Under the pieces are notes generated by a model, which saw only the letters and a list, made by a program, of their open reading frames with translations, did no database searches and was not told the origin of the DNA. A DNA stretch of 27,537 nt from Bacteroidales bacterium (GTDB lineage Bacteria > Bacteroidota > Bacteroidia > Bacteroidales > Paludibacteraceae). Positions 16,045-22,550 of this stretch are shown here, in pieces. The translations under genes were made by a program, and so were the position numbers. Location: contig CAAFXN010000199.1 in the NCBI GenBank assembly GCA_900766775.1, positions 1 to 27,537 on the forward strand. The letters are read 5' to 3'. Position 1 is the first letter of the stretch. Each line of letters begins with the position of its first letter.

Positions 16045-16049
16045 CTAGA

Positions 16050-16105
16050 AACATGAAATGCCTAACATGAAATGCCTAACATAAAATGCTTAACATAAAA
16101 TGCCT
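16050..16105. repeat. 14-bp tandem array (4 units) overlapping the kinase 3' end
   Basis: AACATGAAATGCCT (twice), AACATAAAATGCTT and AACATAAAATGCCT lie head to tail. The stop codon of the PfkB gene (16090-16092) falls within the array, so its last residues (GILC) are encoded by repeat sequence. Confidence 0.93.
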
Positions 16106-17040
16106 AATTGTTTTCCTACTTGCTCCACATGCTCTTTCGAGACAAAAGCCGCCGTACCGCCCGCAGCGGTGGTGTTCACTGCGCCCGTCATGTTACCATA
16201 TGCTTGACACTCTGCCAACGGCTCACCTGCCACGAACTGACTGACAAAGCCGGCATCAAACGAGTCGCCCGCGCCGATGGCGTCCACCACATGCCTGTTC
16301 AGCAACGCCGCCTGCTGACGACGCGAACCGTCCTTGCTAATCATCAGCGAGCCCCGGCTGCCCTGCTTGATGACCAGCGTGTTGATATACGGCTGCACGG
16401 CGGCGATAGCCTCCTCCACCGTCTCCGTATGCGTCAGGGCGCACAACTCCTTCTCGTTCGGCATAAACACGCTGATGAGCGGCAGCAGTTCCTTGTACGG
16501 GAAGAGCCATTGCTCCGTCGGGTCCCATTGGGTGTCGAGCGATGTGCTCACCCCGCACTCCGCACAGGCGCGAAGAATAGCGGGCAAATCGCGGAGAAGA
16601 CCGCTCTGCATGAAGATAGAAGAGATATGCAGGTGCTTCGTATGACGCAGGAGGTCATGGTCCACATCCTCCCAACCGAGCGCGTCCATAGCACCCTGAT
16701 AGGTGATGTTCGCGCGGTCCTCATCGTAGTTGAGGCAGATGGTAGCACCCGTAGCATGCTTCGGACTGCGGATGAGATAGCGTGTATCCACATGCTTGGC
16801 TTGCAGACTCTGCTCCACCAACTCGCCAAACACATCCTTTCCTATCATGCCGCAGAACGCCACACGAGACCCCAACGCCGCCGCATTGGCGGCAAATATC
16901 GCCGTCGAACTGCCAAGCGTCAGCGTCATCTGACGCGCAAACTTCTCCTTACCTACCTCCGGAAAGCCGTCTATCTGATTGAGTATCAAATCTACGTTCA
17001 ACTCTCCCAAGGCAATAATGTCAAATTCTTTCTCTGCCAT
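16090..17040 (-). CDS. PfkB-family sugar kinase
   Basis: This PfkB (ribokinase-like) ATP-dependent carbohydrate kinase has 316 residues from the chosen start, MAEKEFDIIALGELNVDLIL. That opening, with GELNVD at 12-17, is the usual family N-terminus. VDAIGAGDSFDAGF at 252-265 is the second family signature, with Asp259 the catalytic base and GAGD the anion hole. TGATICLNYDEDRA at 97-110 and FMPNEKEL at 192-199 are also typical. Such kinases phosphorylate fructose, tagatose-6-phosphate, galactosamine or related sugars in the cytoplasm. Next to AgaS and GatZ/KbaZ, a tagatose-6-phosphate or amino-sugar kinase is plausible. The frame continues 27 codons upstream to an ATG at 17121; that start would place the 11-bp array immediately upstream, as at other genes here, so it cannot be excluded. 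The C-terminus is encoded by the 14-bp array. Confidence 0.9.
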   Translation of the reverse strand: MAEKEFDIIALGELNVDLILNQIDGFPEVGKEKFARQMTLTLGSSTAIFAANAAALGSRVAFCGMIGKDVFGELVEQSLQAKHVDTRYLIRSPKHATGATICLNYDEDRANITYQGAMDALGWEDVDHDLLRHTKHLHISSIFMQSGLLRDLPAILRACAECGVSTSLDTQWDPTEQWLFPYKELLPLISVFMPNEKELCALTHTETVEEAIAAVQPYINTLVIKQGSRGSLMISKDGSRRQQAALLNRHVVDAIGAGDSFDAGFVSQFVAGEPLAECQAYGNMTGAVNTTAAGGTAAFVSKEHVEQVGKQLGILC

Positions 17041-17123
17041 AGTGATTACGTTTTTATCGCATTTTATCCACATCTCATCCCCCACCCGACCACCTGCTGC
17101 ATCACACGAGTCTGTCTGCATAT

Positions 17124-17167
17124 AATCTTAGGTGATTCTTAGGTGATTCGTAGGTGATTCGTAGGTG
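17124..17167. repeat. 11-bp tandem array (4 units)
   Basis: AATCTTAGGTG, ATTCTTAGGTG and two ATTCGTAGGTG units lie between the GatZ/KbaZ and PfkB genes. They begin 2 bases above the upstream-most possible kinase ATG (17121). Confidence 0.92.
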
Positions 17168-17220
17168 ATTCACGAATCACTTCCGAACCTGTAACCTGAC
17201 CTTTTGCTCACCGCAAACGG

Positions 17221-18459
17221 CTAATGTTTGTCCCCGAGCATGTCGTTCAAATCTATCAGGTTGAACGCGCGGTAGTACTTGTCCATGTTGTGCTCTATGC
17301 GCATGAGAACCACTTCCTCCGCATTCACACCGACATATTTTAAGTTATCATACAGCAATTGCCGTGCCACAAGTGTCTCTGCCTTCTGCCAGATATAGCG
17401 GCAACCGGTCTTCACCAGCCACAACTGTCTCTCCGGCGACACCTCACGCAGGTCTTTGCCCACCTCGTCGCCGTGCAACCATTTCTTCCAGCGTCCCGAC
17501 TCATACACCTGCTGCCACAACACCTGTGTGATACGGCTCAACTGAGGGATACGCCCCGCCTCATACTGCTTCTGTTCCTCTTGCTCCAGTTCAGCCAAAG
17601 CGTCGTATTCGTTCATCGTGAACTCAGGTCCCACATTCGCTGCACCCATGCCCGACAACGGGTATTCTTCGGGATTGCTCACGTCGTCCGTGTAGTGCCC
17701 TTTGATGTAACTGCCGTAGGGACGCACCTTCGCCGTCAGTTCCTTTGCCACCTCGGGGTCGAAAGTCGTGGTGTGCAGGTCCGTACCTACCTTGCCGACA
17801 ATGAAGCAGGGCCATACGTCCGACAAGCCCGCCGCTGCCAAACCGGCTTTCAGGTCCGTCAGGAAGGTGTCGAAGGTCTTCGGGTCTGCCAAACCGCCGT
17901 GTACCTCCTCCGTACCTACCTCGTAGGAGATGGCAGGCAGGTTGTGCGCTTTGCGGAAAGCCTCCGCATGCGCTATCAACTCCACCGTGCGGCTTGCCAC
18001 CACGTGGATGTCGATTATCTCACCCTTCGGCAAGAAGATATCCACCGTCGGGTCCACGTGTATCAGGTCGTAGCCCGCCAGCAACGCCGCCTCATACGAT
18101 TTCTTCACGCCCTCCATCGCCTGCTCTGTGCTCCAGCGCTCTATCGACTGCTTGTCCTTCAACCACGGACCGCCGTGGTCTATCGCTACGATATACGGAC
18201 CCTCGTAGTGCACAGCCTCAGCCTCGCGACGCAGTATCTTCGTAAACTCCGACTGCGTCATACCCGTGTAGCCGCCATCGCAGTCCACTTGGTTCAGCGT
18301 CGTGGCGAAATAGATAGGCGCATTGTTGCGCTTCGCCGCACGGAACGATGCCTTGATGACCGATAATGAGTTCGGACAAGCAGCAAACAACGTCCTGCTC
18401 ACACCCGTCTTGCTCTTCAACTCCTCCATCTTGCGGAGGATATCTTCTGTCTTTGCCAT
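17221..18459 (-). CDS. GatZ/KbaZ/AgaZ-family protein (tagatose-bisphosphate aldolase subunit family)
   Basis: This 412-residue protein matches the GatZ/KbaZ family in length (about 420) and motifs: VIKASFRAAKRNNAPIYFAT near 34-53, NQVDCDGGYTGMT near 56-68, IVAIDHGGPW, HVDPTVDIFLPKG, YEVGTEEVHGG, PCFIVGKVGTDLHT, and RIEHNMDKYYRAFNL near the end. In Enterobacteria these proteins are the non-catalytic partner of class II tagatose-1,6-bisphosphate aldolases (GatY/KbaY/AgaY). No such catalytic subunit is in this window. Stand-alone family members have been reported as tagatose-6-phosphate 4-epimerases, and the many conserved His, Asp and Glu residues fit an enzyme. Cytoplasmic; encoded after AgaS and before PfkB. 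The pathway role (tagatose-6-phosphate onward to glycolysis) is well supported; the exact reaction is inferred. Confidence 0.9.
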   Translation of the reverse strand: MAKTEDILRKMEELKSKTGVSRTLFAACPNSLSVIKASFRAAKRNNAPIYFATTLNQVDCDGGYTGMTQSEFTKILRREAEAVHYEGPYIVAIDHGGPWLKDKQSIERWSTEQAMEGVKKSYEAALLAGYDLIHVDPTVDIFLPKGEIIDIHVVASRTVELIAHAEAFRKAHNLPAISYEVGTEEVHGGLADPKTFDTFLTDLKAGLAAAGLSDVWPCFIVGKVGTDLHTTTFDPEVAKELTAKVRPYGSYIKGHYTDDVSNPEEYPLSGMGAANVGPEFTMNEYDALAELEQEEQKQYEAGRIPQLSRITQVLWQQVYESGRWKKWLHGDEVGKDLREVSPERQLWLVKTGCRYIWQKAETLVARQLLYDNLKYVGVNAEEVVLMRIEHNMDKYYRAFNLIDLNDMLGDKH

Positions 18460-18497
18460 AATAGTTTAGTGTTTAATTGTTGGCCTATTCTTGTTTT

Positions 18498-18638
18498 CGT
18501 TTCACGTTAGCCACTTTGTGTTTGTCAGTTCCTTCAGTTCCTGTTAGTCACTCAGTGTTTGTCAGTACCTGTTGGCGCTTCGCGTTTATTTAACATAACA
18601 TAAAATGCTCAACATGTAATGGCTAACATGCTATGTCT
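18498..18638. repeat. Degenerate 14-bp repeats filling the agaS-gatZ/kbaZ gap
   Basis: Units in one orientation (CGTTTCACGTTAGC, CACTTTGTGTTTGT, CACTCAGTGTTTGT, CAGTACCTGTTGGC) switch to units in the other (AACATAAAATGCTC, AACATGTAATGGCT, AACATGCTATGTCT). The last unit overlaps the AgaS stop codon (18637-18639). Confidence 0.82.
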
Positions 18639-19752
18639 AATATATCTTCACACCTTCTACTACGCGGTGTATATTGCCCGATACGGAGGGCGTGTCGGGG
18701 CATAAGCCGTGCGCCACAGAGGCGTAGAAGCCCAGCAGTTGACCCACTATGACATACGGCAGCAGCGCATAGATACCCGTCGCCTCGCTCGTGTGGGGCA
18801 TCACCACCTGCAAATCCGCATGCACACCCTCTATCTCCACATGTTTACCTGCCGCCACAATCACCTGTGCCACTACCTTGTTGTTGCCCGACACCTGTTT
18901 TATCAAGTCGCGCTCATAACGCTGCACACGCTCATCATCGCTCAACAGATAGACAAGGATACTCTTCTCGTTCACCACCGCCTTCGGACCATGGCGGAAC
19001 CCCAAGAAACTGTCGAACTTGCAGACGACCGCCCCGTCCGTCAGTTCCTGCAACTTGAGGTGGCACTCCTCGGCTATACCCTTCATAGCACCGCTTCCCA
19101 AAAAGACACCGCGCTCAAACGCTCGCCCTGCTATAGCCGACAGGTTGTCCTCATACTGTCCCAACACCGCCTGTGCATTCAGCGCAAGGGCTTCTATCTT
19201 GCTCCGCTCCTCCTCGATATGCGCTATTTGGCTCAGCATCAGGCAGGTAAGCAGCATAGTAGAGAAACTGCTCGTCATAGCCAGACTCTTGTCGTCCGTC
19301 TCCTCGGGCAGCAACAGCGTCAGTATATTCTCACCCTTGCCCGATGTAGCCAAATGACCTTCTGCATTACACGTGATATATATATGCGCTACTTCCTTGC
19401 ACAATCCGTTCGCTACCTCCACGGCTGCCACACTCTCAGGGCTATTGCCCGAACGCGCAAAACTGACCAACAGCAACGGACGGTCCTGACGAAGATAATA
19501 CGCCCCGCTGGTAACGATGTCGGTGGTTGCCACCGCACGCACATTGCCCCATATCGGACGCAACAGCGGAGCAATAGCATCGCCTATGAAGGCGGACGTG
19601 CCCGCACCCGTCAGCACGACATCCGTCTCCGCCGTCAGATAACGACCCATGAACGCGCAAATCTCATCCTTGCGCTCTACTATCTGCGAGTACGCCTTCA
19701 GCCACGCACTCGGCTGCTGAAAAATCTCTTTGTATGTGAAAGTATCTTTCAT
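18637..19752 (-). CDS. agaS: AgaS-type SIS-domain sugar-phosphate isomerase/deaminase
   Basis: This 371-residue cytoplasmic protein has two SIS (sugar isomerase) domains. Domain 1 has VLTGAGTSAFIGDAI at 46-60 and SFARSGNSPES at 97-107, the serine-rich phosphate-binding loop. Domain 2 has GVFLGSGAMKGIAEE near 215-229, then FRHGPKAVV at 252-260 and the C-terminal SGNIHRVVEGVKIY. This arrangement and length match AgaS, which converts galactosamine-6-phosphate to tagatose-6-phosphate and ammonia. A GlmS-like amidotransferase domain is absent. It is the first gene of the long operon and is followed by the GatZ/KbaZ protein, as in aga clusters of Proteobacteria. A promoter -7 box lies at 19806-19813. 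No N-acetylgalactosamine-6-phosphate deacetylase is encoded nearby, so the amino-sugar assignment, while likely, is not proven. Confidence 0.88.
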   Translation of the reverse strand: MKDTFTYKEIFQQPSAWLKAYSQIVERKDEICAFMGRYLTAETDVVLTGAGTSAFIGDAIAPLLRPIWGNVRAVATTDIVTSGAYYLRQDRPLLLVSFARSGNSPESVAAVEVANGLCKEVAHIYITCNAEGHLATSGKGENILTLLLPEETDDKSLAMTSSFSTMLLTCLMLSQIAHIEEERSKIEALALNAQAVLGQYEDNLSAIAGRAFERGVFLGSGAMKGIAEECHLKLQELTDGAVVCKFDSFLGFRHGPKAVVNEKSILVYLLSDDERVQRYERDLIKQVSGNNKVVAQVIVAAGKHVEIEGVHADLQVVMPHTSEATGIYALLPYVIVGQLLGFYASVAHGLCPDTPSVSGNIHRVVEGVKIY

Positions 19753-19805
19753 AACTATATAGAAATTAGTGATTGAAAGTGGTTGTATTTTTTCGTTTTC
19801 GACTG

Positions 19806-19813
19806 CAAAAGTA
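19806..19813 (-). promoter_or_regulatory. Promoter -7 box for the agaS operon
   Basis: On the minus strand TACTTTTG fits TAnnTTTG. At the expected distance (20 bases) the -33 region reads TTCG rather than TTTG, so the promoter may need an activator. The leader before the AgaS start would be about 45-50 bases. Confidence 0.62.
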
Positions 19814-19839
19814 CTAAATCCCGTTGAGGCAAACGAAAC

Positions 19840-19853
19840 AAAACATATGTTTT
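19840..19853. promoter_or_regulatory. Perfect 14-bp palindrome AAAACATATGTTTT near the agaS promoter
   Basis: A perfect palindrome lies just upstream of the -33 region of the agaS promoter. Its AACAT/ATGTT half-sites match those of the spaced dyads at 22357 and 27214, but are arranged without a spacer and in the opposite order. Confidence 0.45.
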
Positions 19854-19919
19854 ATAGCATGGTTTAGCCTACATGATACAATATGCTTATTTTCAGTATG
19901 TTACTTGCATTTCCTACCC

Positions 19920-21128
19920 TTAATCTTCGTTTCGAAACGTTTCGAAAGTGCAAGCGTTTTTTGCCGTTATTTCTATCAGTCTCCTGCCTATCTCCGCATT
20001 TTCCATAATGCCTGTGAACCGCTCCGCCCCGGGTCCGTAAGCATACACGGGAACCACCACGCCGGAGTGGCTTTGGTTGCCGAACACACACTCCACCTCT
20101 CCGCGTGCTATGGAGCCGCCATGCAGCGTCATCGCGCCCGTCTCGTGGTCTGCGGTAACCACCACCAGTGTCTCGCCGTCCTCCTCTGCCCATTGCAACA
20201 CAGCACCCACGGTCCGGTCGAAGTCCAACACTTCTTCAAGAGCAGTGCCGAGTTGATTGGCATGGCAGTAATCGTCAATACACGAGCCCTCTACCATCAT
20301 CACAAAGCCCTCGTCCGACTGCAACAGCCGTATGGCGTGCATAGTCTGGCGCAGAAAGAGGTCGCCGCGAACAGGAGATGCCACGTACTCCGAATCGGCA
20401 AGCACGGCAAAGACAGGCAGTTCTGCGGCTTGAAACAGACTGTCCGAACAACAGTACAGATGGTAACCTTTCTCGCCCAACTCGCGGAAGATATTCCTGC
20501 CGTCCTGGCGGTGGGTGAAGAAGTACATGCCGCCTCCCGCCACATAATCCGCAGTGCCCTCCAAATAGTCGGCAATGATGTCGTCGTACAAATCGCGGTT
20601 GTCCGTGTGGCAACAGAAATCGGCAGGCGTAGCATCACACAGTCTGCATACCACACTCACCCCCGTGCGCTTGCCCACGGAGTGCGCATAGCCTAACAGC
20701 GACGTCAGGTCTCTCCCGTCTGCGTCCGTGCCGATGTGTGCCTTGCGCGTCTTGTACCCCGTCGCCAATGCGGTGCCACCCGCGCCCGAATCGGTGATGA
20801 GCGTGTCCGTACAATAGGTGCGGCTGAGCCCGGTGTATGGGAAAGCGTCCATGTTCAGTTGCCCGTGATTCACTACCCACGCCGCGCTCACCTGCGTCAG
20901 ACCCATGCCGTCGCCTATCATGAGGATGATATTCTTCGGAGTACGCCCCGCGGGCACCTCCCGTAGTGTCTTCACTACGGGGGTATAGGTGTGGTCTGAG
21001 CGATAAATTAGGCTGCGCTGCTCATCCGTAGAGCAACAGCAGAAACCCGTCAGCAACATGAGTACCAACACGCTATGACACGCCCTGCGGGCTGCAAACA
21101 CAATATGACCCTCGCCGCTACAACGCAT
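19920..21128 (-). CDS. PhoA-type alkaline phosphatase, exported
   Basis: This 402-residue protein belongs to the alkaline phosphatase family (metal-dependent phosphomonoesterase, extracytoplasmic). NIILMIGDGMG at 66-76 gives the metal ligand Asp73. TDSGAGGTA at 112-120 contains the nucleophile Ser114. MMVEGSCIDDYCHANQ, VVVTADHETGAMT and SHSGVVVPVYAYGPGAERF supply the remaining metal-binding Glu, Asp and His residues in the expected order. The N-terminus (HSVLVLMLLTGFCCCS, about 18-33) is an export signal, possibly a lipoprotein signal with an unusual triple Cys. A purine-rich AGAGGAAAGGAT just before the ATG is a good ribosome site and supports this start. It is 25 bases downstream of the two-module secreted protein. 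Its last codons contain the palindrome at 19930-19947. Confidence 0.92.
   Translation of the reverse strand: MRCSGEGHIVFAARRACHSVLVLMLLTGFCCCSTDEQRSLIYRSDHTYTPVVKTLREVPAGRTPKNIILMIGDGMGLTQVSAAWVVNHGQLNMDAFPYTGLSRTYCTDTLITDSGAGGTALATGYKTRKAHIGTDADGRDLTSLLGYAHSVGKRTGVSVVCRLCDATPADFCCHTDNRDLYDDIIADYLEGTADYVAGGGMYFFTHRQDGRNIFRELGEKGYHLYCCSDSLFQAAELPVFAVLADSEYVASPVRGDLFLRQTMHAIRLLQSDEGFVMMVEGSCIDDYCHANQLGTALEEVLDFDRTVGAVLQWAEEDGETLVVVTADHETGAMTLHGGSIARGEVECVFGNQSHSGVVVPVYAYGPGAERFTGIMENAEIGRRLIEITAKNACTFETFRNED
19930..19947. promoter_or_regulatory. 18-bp perfect palindrome, operator candidate (copy 1)
   Basis: TTTCGAAACGTTTCGAAA is its own reverse complement. It lies within the last codons of the alkaline phosphatase gene (residues TFETFR) and 116 bases upstream of the agaS -7 box. 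An identical copy is at 22443-22460, upstream of the DeoR-family gene. TTCG/CGAA half-sites are common in operators of DeoR-family regulators such as GlpR. Confidence 0.75.
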
Positions 21129-21153
21129 ATCCTTTCCTCTATAAGTCAGTATA

Positions 21154-22254
21154 TTAAAGACGATTACCGATTACACTGTAGCGTACCCCGTCACGAATGA
21201 TAACCAACTGACCGTTCTCGATGGTTTTCAGCGCTTTCGGACTAATCTCCGTCTGCTCCAATGCGGTGGGACCTGTGGACACAAAGTTGATTTTCACATT
21301 GCGGATACCGAAACTGCTTTTCGTCGCCACCCCCGGGTTCGCAAGGAATACCAAAGCCGAATAGGCTGTGCCTAAGGTATTACCCGTGGTCCACAATTCA
21401 TCGGTGGGTAGGTACTTCTGCGGAGTCCAAGTGTCTATGCCGTTCAAGTGTAAATCGGCATCTTTATTGTACCATTTGATACCGTTATTATCTTCCAAAT
21501 AAACTTGAAACGATGTCCATGTACTTAACGTGTCATCCCCTATGAACTCAAACTGAATGCTCTCCACTTTCTCGGTCTTGATATTGGGTAGCGCAAACTT
21601 TGGACCGCCATTGCCCCATGCGACCAAATCGTAGTTAACCATCAACTCGTTGTTGGCATTCAACGTCCATGTGCAGGGGGTGTTTGCTTGCACCGCGGTG
21701 CTCAAATCAATCACCATGTCTTCCGCAGGCAGACCTTCCTCTTCGGTGTATGTCAGTTTCACGTTTCGGATTTGGAACTGTCCTTTTTGGTCGCCGCTCG
21801 GATTCACCATAAATCCCACAGCCACAATCTCCTCTGCCCCGTACTCATAATCCACACTTGTCCATAGCGGGCTCGAGGGTAACAGACTTTGGGTGGTCCA
21901 TTCGGTGGGTGTACCGCCGATGCTCGGCGAAGAAGCCCAGCGGGTACCTTTCGCATCCTTCAAATAGATATGCAATGATGTCCAGTTCGTATTCTCCAAA
22001 TCGCCAATCAAATCAAAAGACAAGTTCGTTACATTAGACAGATAGTCCACACTGAACTCCAATCCGCCGTTGGGCCACTCCACGCCGGTATTGAAGTTGT
22101 AACTTACTGTCAACTCGCCGTTTGCGTTCACCGTACCTACCACAGGGTAGTCGTTGTTGATTTGCTGACCAGTGGAGAGGTCTACATCTGCTACGGTAGC
22201 GTTCATCACACTCGTTGCCAACACGGCAACTGCACAAAGGAAAAACTTTTTCAT
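21154..22254 (-). CDS. Secreted two-module (duplicated) beta-sandwich protein
   Basis: This 366-residue protein has a signal peptide ending near VMNATVA (residue 22). The body is an internal duplication. Module 1 (about 23-172) and module 2 (about 181-326) share VDLSTGQQ/IDLSTAVQ, NANGELTVSYN/NANNELMVNYD, a WTSLHIYLKDAKGTRW / WTSFQVYLEDNNGIKW pair, EWTTQSLLPSSPLWTS/TWTPQKYLPTDELWTT and IRNVKLTY/IRNVKINF. The pattern resembles jelly-roll carbohydrate-binding modules, but I do not recognise the family. The last ~25 residues (ENGQLVIIRDGVRYSVIGNR) resemble the short C-terminal tails often seen on secreted Bacteroidota proteins and may be a sorting or anchoring tail. It precedes the alkaline phosphatase by 25 bases and diverges from the DeoR-family regulator, which suggests it belongs to the same system. 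Confidence 0.82.
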   Translation of the reverse strand: MKKFFLCAVAVLATSVMNATVADVDLSTGQQINNDYPVVGTVNANGELTVSYNFNTGVEWPNGGLEFSVDYLSNVTNLSFDLIGDLENTNWTSLHIYLKDAKGTRWASSPSIGGTPTEWTTQSLLPSSPLWTSVDYEYGAEEIVAVGFMVNPSGDQKGQFQIRNVKLTYTEEEGLPAEDMVIDLSTAVQANTPCTWTLNANNELMVNYDLVAWGNGGPKFALPNIKTEKVESIQFEFIGDDTLSTWTSFQVYLEDNNGIKWYNKDADLHLNGIDTWTPQKYLPTDELWTTGNTLGTAYSALVFLANPGVATKSSFGIRNVKINFVSTGPTALEQTEISPKALKTIENGQLVIIRDGVRYSVIGNRL

Positions 22255-22314
22255 GGTAGTTTCTGTTTTATGGGTTAATGTATGATTATCTCATGTGAGT
22301 TTGAGATTTCGCGG

Positions 22315-22322
22315 CAAAGGTA
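22315..22322 (-). promoter_or_regulatory. Promoter -7 box for the 22254-leftward operon
   Basis: The minus strand reads TACCTTTG, matching TAnnTTTG. The -33 match is poor. The leader to the ATG at 22254 would be about 55 bases. Confidence 0.6.
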
Positions 22323-22356
22323 GTGCAATTTCGCTACACACGCAGACGGGATACGT

Positions 22357-22370
22357 ATGTTGTAAAACAT
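22357..22370. promoter_or_regulatory. Dyad ATGTT-N4-AACAT (copy 1)
   Basis: ATGTT, GTAA, AACAT, extended by GT/AC on the outside, forms a dyad 34 bases upstream of the -7 box at 22315-22322. The same half-sites and spacing recur at 27214-27227. Confidence 0.45.
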
Positions 22371-22442
22371 ACTTTATGAAAGAAAGAGTCTAATAAGTTG
22401 ATTTAATGATTATTAGAAAGTATTTCCATGTAAAGAATAACA

Positions 22443-22460
22443 TTTCGAAACGTTTCGAAA
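22443..22460. promoter_or_regulatory. 18-bp perfect palindrome, operator candidate (copy 2)
   Basis: TTTCGAAACGTTTCGAAA, identical to 19930-19947, lies 55 bases upstream of the -7 box of the DeoR-family gene and 120 bases upstream of that of the divergent operon. The last distance is close to the 116 bases at the agaS promoter. Confidence 0.75.
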
Positions 22461-22515
22461 GTATTTTTTAGACAAAAAGGCTTATTATTTGTTTTCGCAT
22501 GTCATATTTTTTTTG

Positions 22516-22523
22516 TACTTTTG
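22516..22523 (+). promoter_or_regulatory. Promoter -7 box for the DeoR-family regulator
   Basis: TACTTTTG matches TAnnTTTG; a T-rich -33 region (TTTT or TTTC) lies 19-20 bases upstream. The box overlaps a possible TTG start at 22521, so translation should start at the ATG at 22551. Confidence 0.68.
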
Positions 22524-22550
22524 CGCTGCAATCTAAACCCGATAAGCATT

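Noticed and set aside
16108..17142. 344-codon plus-strand frame opposite the kinase gene
   Set aside because: It is antisense to a PfkB gene with both family signatures; the translation has no recognisable feature.
22521..22550. Upstream TTG start for the DeoR-family gene
   Set aside because: It lies inside the -7 promoter box at 22516-22523; the ATG at 22551 gives a normal-length regulator.
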